This document shows, one piece after another, positions 52,308 to 61,143 of a stretch of DNA of 64,000 bases. The notes below the pieces were generated by a model that ran no database searches, was not told the DNA's origin, and saw only the letters and a program-made list of their open reading frames with translations. The stretch spans positions 295,498 to 359,497 of the forward strand of contig NZ_RZRU01000004.1 of NCBI RefSeq assembly GCF_003997495.1, given 5' to 3'. The first letter of the stretch is position 1; the number at the start of each line of letters is the position of its first letter. Made by a program: the position numbers and the translations under genes. Source of the DNA: Mesorhizobium sp. M7A.F.Ca.US.008.03.1.1. Lineage in GTDB: Bacteria; Pseudomonadota; Alphaproteobacteria; Rhizobiales; Rhizobiaceae.

Positions 52308-53770
52308 TGACCTGGGTCATCCTTACCGGCAGGCAGAGCGATCTCGATCAGGTGGCGACACCGCACAAGATCATCACCAATCGCGACTATCTCGCGCATC
52401 CGTCATTGTTTCGCGGCCAGCGGCCGAAGGTCATCAACCTGTCGAACAATTACGCCTACCAGAGCCGCGGCTACTATGCGTCGCTGCTGGCAAGCTCGCG
52501 CGGCCACAAGGTGATCCCGACGGTCGAGACGATGATAGACCTGTCGGAGCGCAAGCTCTATGAGCACGCGCTGCCGGAACTGGAGCTGGCGCTCAACAAA
52601 TGCCGCAAGGATCTCGGCGGCGCCTTTCCGCAAAAGGTCTGCATCTTCTTCGGCATCGGGCCGTCGAAAATCTGGGACCGTTTCGCCAAGCTGTTGTTTG
52701 ACTGGTTCCGCGCACCGGCGCTCGAAGTCCACATCAAGGACAGCGCCGAATGGGCCTCGATCCGCAAGATCGGTTTCCATCCGCTGGCGCGCATGACCGA
52801 GGACGAGGAAAAAAGCTTCATCCAGTGCCTGGAGACCTACACCAACCGCGAGTGGCGCGACACCAAGGGCCGCACGCCGGCGCGCTACACCTTCGCCACG
52901 CTGGTCGACCCGCATGAGGAATTGCCACCCTCGGAGATCTCGTCGCTGCGCTATTGGGCCAAGATCGCCGAGAAGATGGGCGTCGAAATCGAGCCGATCA
53001 CCAAGCGGGACCTGGCCAAGCTCGCCAATTACGATGCGCTGTTCATCCGCGAGACCACTTCGATTTCCAACCACACTTATCGTTTCGCCCGCCGCGCCCA
53101 GCAGGAAGGCATGCCGGTGATCGACGATCCGCTGTCGATGATCCGCTGCACCAACAAGGTCTATCTCAACGAGCTTATGGCCTACAACAAGGTGCCGGTG
53201 CCGCCGACGGTGATGATCGCCGGCACCTCGGATCTCGAACTGGCGGCGCAGACACTGGGCTTTCCGCTGGTGCTGAAGATCCCGGATTCGTCATTCTCGC
53301 GCGGCGTCAAGAAATGCGCCAACTTCGAGGAACTGAAGACGCTCGCCACCGAATGGCTGGAAGATTCCGACCTCCTGATCGCGCAGAAATTCATTCCGAC
53401 CGAATATGACTGGCGTGTCGGCGTGCTCGGCGGCCAGCCGCTGTTTGCCGTGCACTATCTGATGGCCAAGAAGCACTGGCAGATCGTCAACCACAAGGCC
53501 AACGGCAAGCCCGACCAGGGCGGTATCAAGACCTTCACGCTGAAGGAAACGCCGGCGCATGTCGTCGAGACGGCAGTGAAGGCGGCGCGCTGCATCGGTG
53601 ATGGGCTCTATGGCGTCGACCTCAAGGAAACCAAGGACGGCGTCTTCGTCATCGAGGTCAATGACAATCCCAACCTCGACCATGGCTGGGAGGATTCCGG
53701 CGAGAAGGACGAGGTCTGGGTGCGGCTGACGCAGTGGTTCCTGGAGCGGCTGGACCGGCCGGGGCGGTAA
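52307..53770 (+). CDS. RimK-family ATP-grasp protein
   Basis: A 487-residue protein. Residues about 1-210 form a long N-terminal domain (GRQSDLDQVATPHKIITNRD; KVINLSNNYAYQSRGYYASL). Residues about 270-485 are an ATP-grasp domain of the RimK type with VPVPPTVMIAG, GFPLVLKIPDSSFSRGVKK, IAQKFIPTEYDWRVGVLGG, and the metal-binding GVFVIEVNDNPNLDHGWED. ATP-grasp ligases of this type join a carboxylate to an amine, and RimK itself adds glutamates to ribosomal protein S6. The extra N-terminal domain separates this group from RimK. The acceptor is probably a protein or peptide handled by the neighbouring GNAT-C39 product. Confidence 0.9.
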   Translation: MTWVILTGRQSDLDQVATPHKIITNRDYLAHPSLFRGQRPKVINLSNNYAYQSRGYYASLLASSRGHKVIPTVETMIDLSERKLYEHALPELELALNKCRKDLGGAFPQKVCIFFGIGPSKIWDRFAKLLFDWFRAPALEVHIKDSAEWASIRKIGFHPLARMTEDEEKSFIQCLETYTNREWRDTKGRTPARYTFATLVDPHEELPPSEISSLRYWAKIAEKMGVEIEPITKRDLAKLANYDALFIRETTSISNHTYRFARRAQQEGMPVIDDPLSMIRCTNKVYLNELMAYNKVPVPPTVMIAGTSDLELAAQTLGFPLVLKIPDSSFSRGVKKCANFEELKTLATEWLEDSDLLIAQKFIPTEYDWRVGVLGGQPLFAVHYLMAKKHWQIVNHKANGKPDQGGIKTFTLKETPAHVVETAVKAARCIGDGLYGVDLKETKDGVFVIEVNDNPNLDHGWEDSGEKDEVWVRLTQWFLERLDRPGR

Positions 53771-53787
53771 TTTGATCGGGGGAAAAG

Positions 53788-54060
53788 ATGCTGTTCATCG
53801 TGATCGAGGATTTCACCGGCTGCGATCGCAAGGAGATCTACCGTCGCTTTCGCGACCGGGGTCGCCTGAAGCCGGACGAGCTTCTCGTGCACCACAGCTG
53901 GATCGCGGCGGACATGAGCCGCTGCTTCCTGCTGGTGGAGGCCGATGACGTCACGCTGCTGCAGCGTTGGGTCATCGAATGGGCGGATCTGGTGGAATTC
54001 GAGATCATCCCAGTGGCGACAAACAAGGACATGGCAGAGGCATTGAGCGGGCACCTCTGA
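53788..54060 (+). CDS. DUF3303-family small protein
   Basis: A 90-residue protein starting MLFIVIEDFTGCDRKEIYRR, 17 bases after the ATP-grasp gene. The pattern FRDRGRLKPDELLVHHSWI, RCFLLVEADDVTLLQRWVIE and LVEFEIIPVATNKDMAEAL is that of DUF3303, a small ferredoxin-like alpha/beta fold of unknown function. Co-transcription with the GNAT-C39 and RimK-like genes suggests that it modulates, or is a substrate of, that pathway. It ends 18 bases before the convergent LysR gene. Confidence 0.82.
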   Translation: MLFIVIEDFTGCDRKEIYRRFRDRGRLKPDELLVHHSWIAADMSRCFLLVEADDVTLLQRWVIEWADLVEFEIIPVATNKDMAEALSGHL

Positions 54061-54078
54061 TCATTGCAGCGTGTTACG

Positions 54079-54990
54079 TCAACGCAGTGCCGGCGAGCCG
54101 ACTGCGCGCCTGCACTCGTCGATCAGCCACTGGCGAAACGCGCCCACGACATCGCGCCTGGCGCTGCGCTCAGGGATCGTCAGGCAATACGGCTGGCGCA
54201 GCTCCAGTGCCTGGGCGAGGGGCCTGACAAGCCGGCCATCTTCCAGCGCCTCGGCACAGTAGATCCCTTGCGCCAGCGCCACGCCCAATCCCGAAATGGC
54301 AAGGTCGAGTGCGGCGCGCGATGAGTTGGCCGAGAGGCCGCGCTGCGCTGCCCGGCCGGGTTCGATGCCGGCCGCCTCGAACCAGTTGTGCCAGGACGGA
54401 AAGGACGCACCGGTCGGTCCCCAGCCAGTGTGGATGAGCGGCAGGTTGGCGAGCCCTTCGGGTTTGATCGTGCCGGCCAGCCCGGGCACACACACGGGAT
54501 AGACCGCGTCCTGGACGATATCCTCGGTCGGGTGCTCGCGATAATGCGGCCCATAGGAGAGCCTGATGTCGATCAACTCACGGTCGAACGGCACCGGGTC
54601 GTCGTCGCCTCTGAGCGATATGTCGACGGCGCCATGGCTTGCGACAAAACCCGCCAGACGCTGCGAAAGCCAACCCATGGCCATGGATGGCGGCACCGAC
54701 ACCACAAGGCGCGGGCGGAACGCATCGCCGCCCAGCTGGCGCGCGACGCTGCCGATCTCCTGGAAGGCCATGGTCAGCCTGGGCAGCATCTCGACGCCGG
54801 CCTCGGTGAGGACGACGCGCCGGTTGACGCGGTGGAACAGCTTGCGGCCCATCTGTTCCTCGACGGCGCGGATGAGCTGGCTGACGGCGGCGGCCGACAC
54901 CGAAAGCTCTTCCGCCGCTGCGGCAAAGCTGCCTGCACGCGCCGCTGCTTCGAAGGCCTGAAGTCCTTTGAGAGATGGAAGTGTGACCAT
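54079..54990 (-). CDS. LysR-family regulator (GcvA-like)
   Basis: A 303-residue LysR protein. The helix-turn-helix lies in LPSLKGLQAFEAAARAGSFA and AAEELSVSAAAVSQLIRAVE, and the remainder is the periplasmic-binding-like ligand domain (PRLVVSVPPSMAMGWLSQRL; GLSANSSRAALDLAISGLGV). The group is the GcvA/AmpR-like one, recognised by LPSLKGLQAFEAAAR and HRVNRRVVLTEAG. It is divergent from a fatty-acid desaturase gene, with 66 bases between them holding an inverted repeat, so it probably controls that gene and itself. The ligand is unknown. Confidence 0.92.
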   Translation of the reverse strand: MVTLPSLKGLQAFEAAARAGSFAAAAEELSVSAAAVSQLIRAVEEQMGRKLFHRVNRRVVLTEAGVEMLPRLTMAFQEIGSVARQLGGDAFRPRLVVSVPPSMAMGWLSQRLAGFVASHGAVDISLRGDDDPVPFDRELIDIRLSYGPHYREHPTEDIVQDAVYPVCVPGLAGTIKPEGLANLPLIHTGWGPTGASFPSWHNWFEAAGIEPGRAAQRGLSANSSRAALDLAISGLGVALAQGIYCAEALEDGRLVRPLAQALELRQPYCLTIPERSARRDVVGAFRQWLIDECRRAVGSPALR

Positions 54991-55002
54991 GATTATCGGA
55001 TA

Positions 55003-55019
55003 GATAAGTTCAGCTTATC
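55003..55019. promoter_or_regulatory. Candidate LysR operator
   Basis: GATAAG-TTCAG-CTTATC is a perfect 6-bp inverted repeat with a 5-base spacer, centred in the 66-base divergent promoter between the LysR and desaturase genes. LysR-type sites commonly have this shape. Confidence 0.55.
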
Positions 55020-55056
55020 AAAATTGCAGAAATCATCGTTTTTGGAAAGTTTTTTC

Positions 55057-55992
55057 ATGGCTACAGTGGATTTCATCAAATCCCAGCCTGGATCGAAGCC
55101 CGTGGATCATCGTGACGTAATTTCATCGTTGACGCAGGAACAGCGCAACCGCCTGACCGCCAAATCGGACGTCGCGGGCCTCGTTCAGCTTGCTGCCCAT
55201 TGGGGTGCGATCGTGATCTTCGGATCGCTGATCGCCGCCAAGGTGCCGTACTGGCCGCTGCTGATGCTGCCGCAAGGTATCCTCATCGTGTTCCTGTTCA
55301 CGCTGCTGCACGAGACGGTTCATCGTACGGCTTTCGAAACGCAATGGCTGAACGATGCCGTGGCACGGGTGTGCAGCCTGGCGATCGCACTGCCGGCGGA
55401 CTGGTTTCGCTACTTCCACTTCGCCCACCATCGATACACGCAGGACCCGCAGAACGACCCTGAACTGGCCTTCCCCAAACCGGAGACATGGCGGCAATAT
55501 CTGGTCCATGTCTCTGGCATCCCGTTGTGGTGGGGGCACCTCAAGACGCTTTATGCCAATGCGATGGACCGCGGCCGGGAAAGCTACGTTCCGCTAAAAG
55601 GCCACGACAAGGTGCGCATCGAGGCGCGCGCCATGATTGCCTTTTATGCCGTGGTCATTCTGCTGGCCGTTTATTTCCGGCTCACCGTGCTTCTCTATGT
55701 CTGGATACTGCCGGCCTTGCTCGGCCAGCCGTTTCTGCGCCTCTATCTCTTGGCCGAGCACGGCCGTTGTCCGTTCGTCGCCAACATGCTGGAGAACACC
55801 AGGACCACGCTCACCAATTGGCTGGTCCGCAAGCTGGCGTGGAACATGCCGTTCCATGCCGAGCATCACGCCTATCCCGGCGTGCCGTTTCATCAACTGC
55901 CGCAGTTTCATGCGCTGATCGAGCGGCATTTGAAGGTGGTCGAGCCGGGCTATGTCAGCTTCCACGAAAAGTACATCGAGACGCTGCATTGA
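55057..55992 (+). CDS. Fatty acid desaturase
   Basis: A 311-residue membrane desaturase from the ATG at 55057 (GGAAAG upstream); longer in-frame forms run antisense through the LysR gene and are artefacts. The three histidine boxes that bind the di-iron centre are intact: HETVHRT, HFAHHRYTQDP, and HAEHHAYPGVPFHQ. Membrane segments include AIVIFGSLIAAKVPYWPLLM and MIAFYAVVILLAVYFRLTVL. It inserts a double bond into acyl chains or a lipid-linked substrate in the inner membrane. Its divergent LysR neighbour is the probable regulator. Confidence 0.92.
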   Translation: MATVDFIKSQPGSKPVDHRDVISSLTQEQRNRLTAKSDVAGLVQLAAHWGAIVIFGSLIAAKVPYWPLLMLPQGILIVFLFTLLHETVHRTAFETQWLNDAVARVCSLAIALPADWFRYFHFAHHRYTQDPQNDPELAFPKPETWRQYLVHVSGIPLWWGHLKTLYANAMDRGRESYVPLKGHDKVRIEARAMIAFYAVVILLAVYFRLTVLLYVWILPALLGQPFLRLYLLAEHGRCPFVANMLENTRTTLTNWLVRKLAWNMPFHAEHHAYPGVPFHQLPQFHALIERHLKVVEPGYVSFHEKYIETLH

Positions 55993-56004
55993 CGATGGCC
56001 GGCC

Positions 56005-58146
56005 TCAGCCAGTCTGGCTGTGCGGCACTCGGGATTTCAACAGACGCTGAATATCGGCCGCATTTGACGGCACGCCGATCAGATAGCCCTGCGCCTCGGT
56101 ACAGCCATTGCCGCGCAGGATGTCGAGCTGCGCCTCGGTCTCGACACCCTCGGCGGTGACAGTGATGCCAAGCTCGGCACCCAGTCCGATGACGGTGCGC
56201 ACGATCGCCGCGGTGTCGCGATTGCCCAGGTCGTGGATGAACGAACGGTCGACCTTGATCTTGTCGACAGGAAAACGCCTGAGGTAGCCGAGCGACGAAT
56301 AGCCGGTGCCGAAATCGTCCAGCGCGATGCGGATGCCGAGTTCGCGCAACTGCCGCAGCGTCCTTAGCACCGCCTCGCTTTCATCCATCAGCACGGTTTC
56401 GGTGATCTCCAGTTCCAATCGACCGGCTGGCACGCCGGAGAAAGCCAGCGCCGAGATGACGCTGCGGGCGAAGCTGCCGCTTTTAAGTTGCACGGCCGAG
56501 ACATTGACCGCGACGCGCAGGCCGGCGGGCCAGCGTGCCGCCGCCGCGCAGGCTTTCCTCAGGGCCCATTCGCCAAGCGGCACGATCAATCCGGTTTCTT
56601 CGGCGACCGGAATGAAGCTGTCCGGCGCCACCATGCCGCGTTCTGGGGAATGCCAGCGCATCAAGGCTTCCGCGCCGACGATCTCGCCGGAGGCGATGTT
56701 CATGATGGGTTGGAAATCGAGGTCGAACTCCTGGCGCGGCAGCGCGGTCTCAAGGTCGACCTCCAGCGCACGCCGTGCCTGTACCATTGCGTCCATTCCG
56801 GGTTCGAAGAAGCGATACAGATTGCGCCCTTCGCTCTTCGCCCGGTAAAGCGCTGTATCGGCGTTCCTCAGCAGCGTGTCGGCATCTCCGCCGTCGTCGG
56901 GGGAAACCGCGATGCCCAGGCTGATGCCGATATGCATCTCGCGGCTCTTGTCGCGGAACGGTTTTCCGATTGTCTCGACGATACGCTTCGCGAGTTTTTC
57001 AGCATTGGCAATGCCCTTGAAATTGAACTGGATGATGACGAATTCATCGCCGCCGAAGCGGGCAACGACGTCGTTTTCATTATGTAGGCAGCGCTGCAGC
57101 CGCTCGGCCACGCTCTTCAGCAGCCAGTCGCCGGCCGGATGTCCCCAAGTGTCGTTGACCGCCTTGAAGCGATCGAGATCGAGCGAGAAGATCGCCAGCG
57201 GCGTGGCCGCCGTGTCCTCCAGCGCAAGGTCGAGCCGCTCGCGAAACATCGAGCGGTTGGGCAGTCCCGTCAGCATATCGTGATGCGCAAGATGGGTCAT
57301 GCGCTCTTCGGTGCGGCGGCGCTCCGTAACATCGTCAAAGGTCGCCACCCAACCGCCGCCGCTCATCGGCTGGCGGGTGACCAGAACCGTCCTGCCGTCG
57401 GTAAGATGCCGATAGGCTGAATGCATTTTTTTCGCCACCAGGCAGGCCTCGGTCTTGGCGACTTCGCTGTCGACATCGATCTTCGTATAGATACCGAGTT
57501 CCAGCAATCGTTCGAGCGCGTCGCGGTGCGTGGTTCCAAGCGGGAAGTCCGCCGCGGTGACGTTGTAGAGTTCTAGAAAACGCCCGTTGCGCACGATCAT
57601 CTTGCCGTCGGCGTCATACATCAGCAGGCCTTGCGACATGTTGGCGAGCGCTGCGTCGAAGCGGCGGTGCTGCTCCTTGAGATCCTGTTGCGCGCGGCGC
57701 TGCTCGGTGATGTCTTCATAGATCGAAACCCAGCCGCCCAGAGCCAGAGGGCGGTGCGAGATGCTGACGATGCGGCCATCCGACAGCATCTCCTCGTAGG
57801 TCGAGGGTTTCGCCTGGTCGATATAGGGCTTGCGGATGGCGTAGAGTTCGTCGGCGGTTTGCGAGGCGACGCCGATGTCGACGCTGTGGCGCAGAATGTC
57901 GAGGAACCGGATGCCGGGACGTATCACCTTGGCGTCGAGGCAAAAGATGTTTAGGTAGTTGCCGTTGCAGATGATCATCCGCTCGTTGGCGTCGAACATG
58001 CACAGGCCGTGCGACATGTTCTCGACCGCAGCCGAAAAGCGTTGGTTCTGCTCCCGCAGCTCGTCTTCCATGTGGCGGGAGCGGTCCATGCCTTCGGCCT
58101 CCCGTTTCGGGACGGCCGAACCATCCTTGGCATCAGCGACGGGCAT
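56005..58146 (-). CDS. PAS-GGDEF-EAL cyclic-di-GMP signalling protein
   Basis: A 713-residue protein with two N-terminal PAS domains (residues about 30-150 and 150-275: AVENMSHGLCMFDANERMII; ALANMSQGLLMYDADGKMIV). The GGDEF domain (about 280-440) keeps the active-site sequence RFGGDEFVIIQF and the start DMLTGLPNRSMFRERLDLAL. The EAL domain (about 455-705) keeps GAEALMRWHSPERGM and IALDDFGTGYSSLGYLRRF. Both sites look intact, so it could make and degrade c-di-GMP, or use GGDEF as a GTP sensor. It lacks transmembrane segments and is probably cytoplasmic. It is monocistronic. Confidence 0.93.
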   Translation of the reverse strand: MPVADAKDGSAVPKREAEGMDRSRHMEDELREQNQRFSAAVENMSHGLCMFDANERMIICNGNYLNIFCLDAKVIRPGIRFLDILRHSVDIGVASQTADELYAIRKPYIDQAKPSTYEEMLSDGRIVSISHRPLALGGWVSIYEDITEQRRAQQDLKEQHRRFDAALANMSQGLLMYDADGKMIVRNGRFLELYNVTAADFPLGTTHRDALERLLELGIYTKIDVDSEVAKTEACLVAKKMHSAYRHLTDGRTVLVTRQPMSGGGWVATFDDVTERRRTEERMTHLAHHDMLTGLPNRSMFRERLDLALEDTAATPLAIFSLDLDRFKAVNDTWGHPAGDWLLKSVAERLQRCLHNENDVVARFGGDEFVIIQFNFKGIANAEKLAKRIVETIGKPFRDKSREMHIGISLGIAVSPDDGGDADTLLRNADTALYRAKSEGRNLYRFFEPGMDAMVQARRALEVDLETALPRQEFDLDFQPIMNIASGEIVGAEALMRWHSPERGMVAPDSFIPVAEETGLIVPLGEWALRKACAAAARWPAGLRVAVNVSAVQLKSGSFARSVISALAFSGVPAGRLELEITETVLMDESEAVLRTLRQLRELGIRIALDDFGTGYSSLGYLRRFPVDKIKVDRSFIHDLGNRDTAAIVRTVIGLGAELGITVTAEGVETEAQLDILRGNGCTEAQGYLIGVPSNAADIQRLLKSRVPHSQTG

Positions 58147-58208
58147 GAGCGCGCCTGCGAACCGTGATCGAACGCGCTACTGTGGCCGCCGCCGGTTAAT
58201 TTAGCGTT

Positions 58209-58844
58209 TTAGCCGATTGCGGTCGCCGAAACCTGATGCCGCGCCTTCTCGATCGCGGAAAACTGCTTCAGGAACGCATTCTGCGCCCAGGTCACCGATC
58301 GCGGCGTGAAATCGAAGCGGTCGGCATTGAAGCCGCGCGGACGGCCGAAGAACTCGGTCGCCTCGGCGGTCGAAAACCCGGCGAGCAGCGTTGCCTCGAA
58401 ATAAGCGGCGATCTGGTCGGCGCGCTTGATCTCCTTGCGCAGCGCAGCGGCGGGTTCCGGCGGCAGCGAGAAGCGCAGATGGATGGCGCGCTGCAACCGC
58501 AATTCACAGTCCTTATAGCTTCCGCCCATCACCGATTTGAACGGCGAGATCATGTCGCCGATGACATATTCGGGGGCGTCGTGCAGCAGGGCCGCCAACC
58601 GGGCGTCGGCCGAAGCCTCGGGCACCAGGTCGCAGAACAGCGCTTCGACCAGCAGCGAGTGCTGGGCGACCGAAAAAGCATGTTCGCCGCTGGTCTGGCC
58701 GTTCCAGCGGGCAACCCGGGCGAGCCCATGCGCAATGTCTGAAATCTCGATATCGAGCGGCGAGGGATCGAGCAGGTCGAGCCGGCGGCCCGACAGCATG
58801 CGCTGCCAGGCGCGAGCCGGCGCGCCGACGCGGTCGGCGGCCAT
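58209..58844 (-). CDS. HD-domain phosphohydrolase (YfbR-like)
   Basis: A 211-residue HD-superfamily protein. Metal ligands are the His in SGEHAFSVAQHSLLVEALF, the HD pair in LAALLHDAPEYVIGDMISP, and Asp in KRADQIAAYFEATLLAG. The set EH...HD...E...D matches YfbR-type 5'-deoxynucleotidases, although related alphaproteobacterial proteins act on other nucleotides. Its start overlaps the stop of the upstream YgfZ gene by one base (TGATG), so the two are co-translated. The C-terminal 40 residues (FDFTPRSVTWAQNAFLKQF) are outside the core domain. Confidence 0.88.
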   Translation of the reverse strand: MAADRVGAPARAWQRMLSGRRLDLLDPSPLDIEISDIAHGLARVARWNGQTSGEHAFSVAQHSLLVEALFCDLVPEASADARLAALLHDAPEYVIGDMISPFKSVMGGSYKDCELRLQRAIHLRFSLPPEPAAALRKEIKRADQIAAYFEATLLAGFSTAEATEFFGRPRGFNADRFDFTPRSVTWAQNAFLKQFSAIEKARHQVSATAIG

Positions 58845-59701
58845 CAGGCTTCCTCCGCGCCGAAGGCTTCCTGCGGGAAGGCGAATTTTGCCCAGACCGG
58901 GATGGCGAGTGAAACAGTGGCGTCCCCGGCCATGATCGGCTGGCCGGCGTCGAGCGCCGCCTTGACCCGGTCGATGCGCGCAATGGCCAGACCGGTCGTG
59001 TCGACGGTCGAGCCGAGCGTGCCAACCGGCCTGCCTGCGACGGTCAGCTCGGTGCCGGGCGCGGGTAGGGGCCTGTCGGCCGATGCGATCAGCACGCGCC
59101 GCCTGGCCGTGCCGCGATGCTGCATGCGCGAGACGACCTCCTGGCCGACATAGCAGCCCTTCTTGAAGCCGACGCCGCCGGTTTCGTCCAGCAGCACGTC
59201 ATGGGGAAAGGCGTCTCCGAGTTGGTAGTCGCTGCCGCTTTCGGCAATGCCGCTGGCAATGCGGAAGGCTTGCCACGCGGCAAGATCGCTGCGCTCAGCT
59301 GTTTCGCCGTAGGAACGCTCAACGGCGTCGTTGCGAAAGCGCGTGTCGGCCACCGTTGAATCGGATTGTGAGGATGCTGATTCATGTCCCCATGCGACGG
59401 TGACAAACGCCTGATCGGATTTGGCAATCTCGACCTTGGCGCGCAGTTTGTAGAGCGTCAGCCGGCGTACGAAATCCTCCGATATGTCGGCCCGGCATTC
59501 GAGCCGGGATGCAGTCTCGCCGTCGCGCGAGATCAGGAAATCGAACAGGATCTTGCCTTGCGGCGTCAGCAGCGCGCCGGGCTTGGCTTCGCCGGGAGCC
59601 AGGACGTCGAGATCGGTGGTCAGGATGTTCTGCAAAAAATGCTCGGCATCCGGACCTGATACGGAAATGAGGGCGCGGTCTTTGAGCTGGGCAAAGGGCA
59701 T
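58844..59701 (-). CDS. ygfZ: Folate-binding YgfZ / GcvT-like protein
   Basis: A 285-residue tetrahydrofolate-dependent protein for Fe-S cluster repair. I use the ATG at 59699-59701 (MPFAQLKDRALISVSGPDAE); a TTG at 59726-59728 is possible and neither has a good ribosome-binding site. The signature GFKKGCYVGQEVVSRMQHRG contains the family K-G-C-Y-x-G-Q-E motif with the reactive cysteine. HFLQNILTTDLDVLAPGEA and PQGKILFDFLISRDG are the usual N-terminal blocks. It overlaps the HD-domain gene start and is divergent from the dihydroorotase-family gene. Confidence 0.94.
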   Translation of the reverse strand: MPFAQLKDRALISVSGPDAEHFLQNILTTDLDVLAPGEAKPGALLTPQGKILFDFLISRDGETASRLECRADISEDFVRRLTLYKLRAKVEIAKSDQAFVTVAWGHESASSQSDSTVADTRFRNDAVERSYGETAERSDLAAWQAFRIASGIAESGSDYQLGDAFPHDVLLDETGGVGFKKGCYVGQEVVSRMQHRGTARRRVLIASADRPLPAPGTELTVAGRPVGTLGSTVDTTGLAIARIDRVKAALDAGQPIMAGDATVSLAIPVWAKFAFPQEAFGAEEA

Positions 59702-59776
59702 GGGCGGAAAAGCAACCTGATCTTGCAAAACGGTCGGCCTTTACGTAAGCCGCTGGCACTCCCCCCGCAAGAGAGC

Positions 59777-61108
59777 ATGGCCATGATCTACGACCTCATC
59801 CTGACAGGCGGCACAGTGGTCAACCATGACGGCGAAGGGGCTCGCGACATCGGGGTGAAGGACGGGCGCATCGCTGCCATCGGCGATCTCCGCCAGGCCT
59901 CGGCCGGCGAGACGATCGACTGCCGCGGCCTGCATATCCTGCCGGGTGTCATCGACAGCCAGGTGCACTTTCGCGAGCCGGGACTGGAACACAAGGAAGA
60001 CCTTGAAACGGGTTCGCGCGCGGCCGTTCTTGGCGGCGTCACCGCTGTGTTCGAGATGCCCAACACCAATCCGCTGACCACCAGCGAAGCAGCGCTTGCC
60101 GACAAGGTCCGGCGCGGCACGGGGCGCATGCATTGCGATTTTGCCTTCTGGATCGGCGGCACGCGCGAAAACGCCGGGGATGTCGGAGACCTCGAGCGGC
60201 TGCCAGGTGCGGCCGGGATCAAGGTTTTCATGGGCTCGTCCACTGGCGACCTGTTGGTCGAGGATGACGAGGGCGTCGCGTCGATCCTCCGAAACACGCG
60301 CCGGCGCGCCGCCTTTCATTCGGAAGACGAATTCCGGCTGCGCGAGCGCCTTGGCGAGCGCATCGAGGGCGATCCGTCATCGCACCCGGTCTGGCGCGAC
60401 GAAATCGCCGCCTTGCGCTGTACCGAACGGCTGGTACGCATCGCGCGAAACGCCCGTGCCCGCATCCATGTCCTCCACATCTCGACGGCCGAGGAGATCT
60501 TGTTCCTCGAACAGCACAAGGATGTCGCAACCTGCGAGGCAACGCCGCATCATTTGACGCTGAACGCCGACGACTATGCACGGCTTGGCACGCTGATCCA
60601 GATGAACCCGCCGGTGCGTGCCGCGCGCCATCGCGACGGCGTCTGGCATGGCATTGCGCAAGGCATCGTCGATGTGCTCGGCTCCGACCACGCGCCGCAC
60701 ACGCTGGCCGAGAAGGCAAAGCCCTATCCGGCCTCACCGTCGGGAATGACCGGCGTTCAGACTCTGGTGCCGCTCATGCTCGACCACGTCAATGCCGGCC
60801 GGCTGACCTTGCAGCGCTTTGTCGACCTCTCGAGCCACGGCCCGCAACGCATCTTCGGCATGGCGAGAAAGGGCCGCATCGCTGCCGGCTACGACGCCGA
60901 CTTCACCATCGTCGATATGAAGCGGCGCCAGACCATCACCAATGCGCAGGCCGGTTCGAAAGCCGGCTGGACGCCTTATGACGGGAGAGAAGTGATCGGC
61001 TGGCCGGTCGGCACCGTCATTCGCGGCCGCCGCGTGATGTGGGAAGGCGAGATCGCCACGCCAAGCCAGGGTAGGGCGGTGGAGTTTTCTGAGGCTTTGC
61101 CCCGCTAG
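59777..61108 (+). CDS. Dihydroorotase-family amidohydrolase
   Basis: A 443-residue amidohydrolase from the ATG at 59777 (AAGAGAG upstream; 59783 is an alternative). The fold is that of dihydroorotase/allantoinase: DLILTGGTVVNHDGEGARDI, GVIDSQVHFREPGLEHKEDL, GGVTAVFEMPNTNPLTTSEA, IKVFMGSSTGDLL, HVLHISTAEEILFLE, ATPHHLTLNADDYARLG and VLGSDHAPHTLAEKAKPYP. In the metal motif the first histidine of H-x-H is Gln (SQVHFRE), as in a known subgroup of dihydroorotase-like proteins. Later metal ligands (HVLHIS, ATPHH, GSDHAP) are present. Whether it makes dihydroorotate or acts on another cyclic amide is unsettled. Confidence 0.85.
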   Translation: MAMIYDLILTGGTVVNHDGEGARDIGVKDGRIAAIGDLRQASAGETIDCRGLHILPGVIDSQVHFREPGLEHKEDLETGSRAAVLGGVTAVFEMPNTNPLTTSEAALADKVRRGTGRMHCDFAFWIGGTRENAGDVGDLERLPGAAGIKVFMGSSTGDLLVEDDEGVASILRNTRRRAAFHSEDEFRLRERLGERIEGDPSSHPVWRDEIAALRCTERLVRIARNARARIHVLHISTAEEILFLEQHKDVATCEATPHHLTLNADDYARLGTLIQMNPPVRAARHRDGVWHGIAQGIVDVLGSDHAPHTLAEKAKPYPASPSGMTGVQTLVPLMLDHVNAGRLTLQRFVDLSSHGPQRIFGMARKGRIAAGYDADFTIVDMKRRQTITNAQAGSKAGWTPYDGREVIGWPVGTVIRGRRVMWEGEIATPSQGRAVEFSEALPR

Positions 61109-61112
61109 GCTC

Positions 61113-61132
61113 CCCACCCCCCGTAGGGTGGG
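61113..61132. terminator. Hairpin between convergent genes
   Basis: CCCACCC (61113-61119) and GGGTGGG (61126-61132) form a short stem between the dihydroorotase-family stop and the convergent exported-protein stop. No T-run is present, so termination is uncertain. Confidence 0.3.
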
Positions 61133-61143
61133 AAGAGCCGCAC

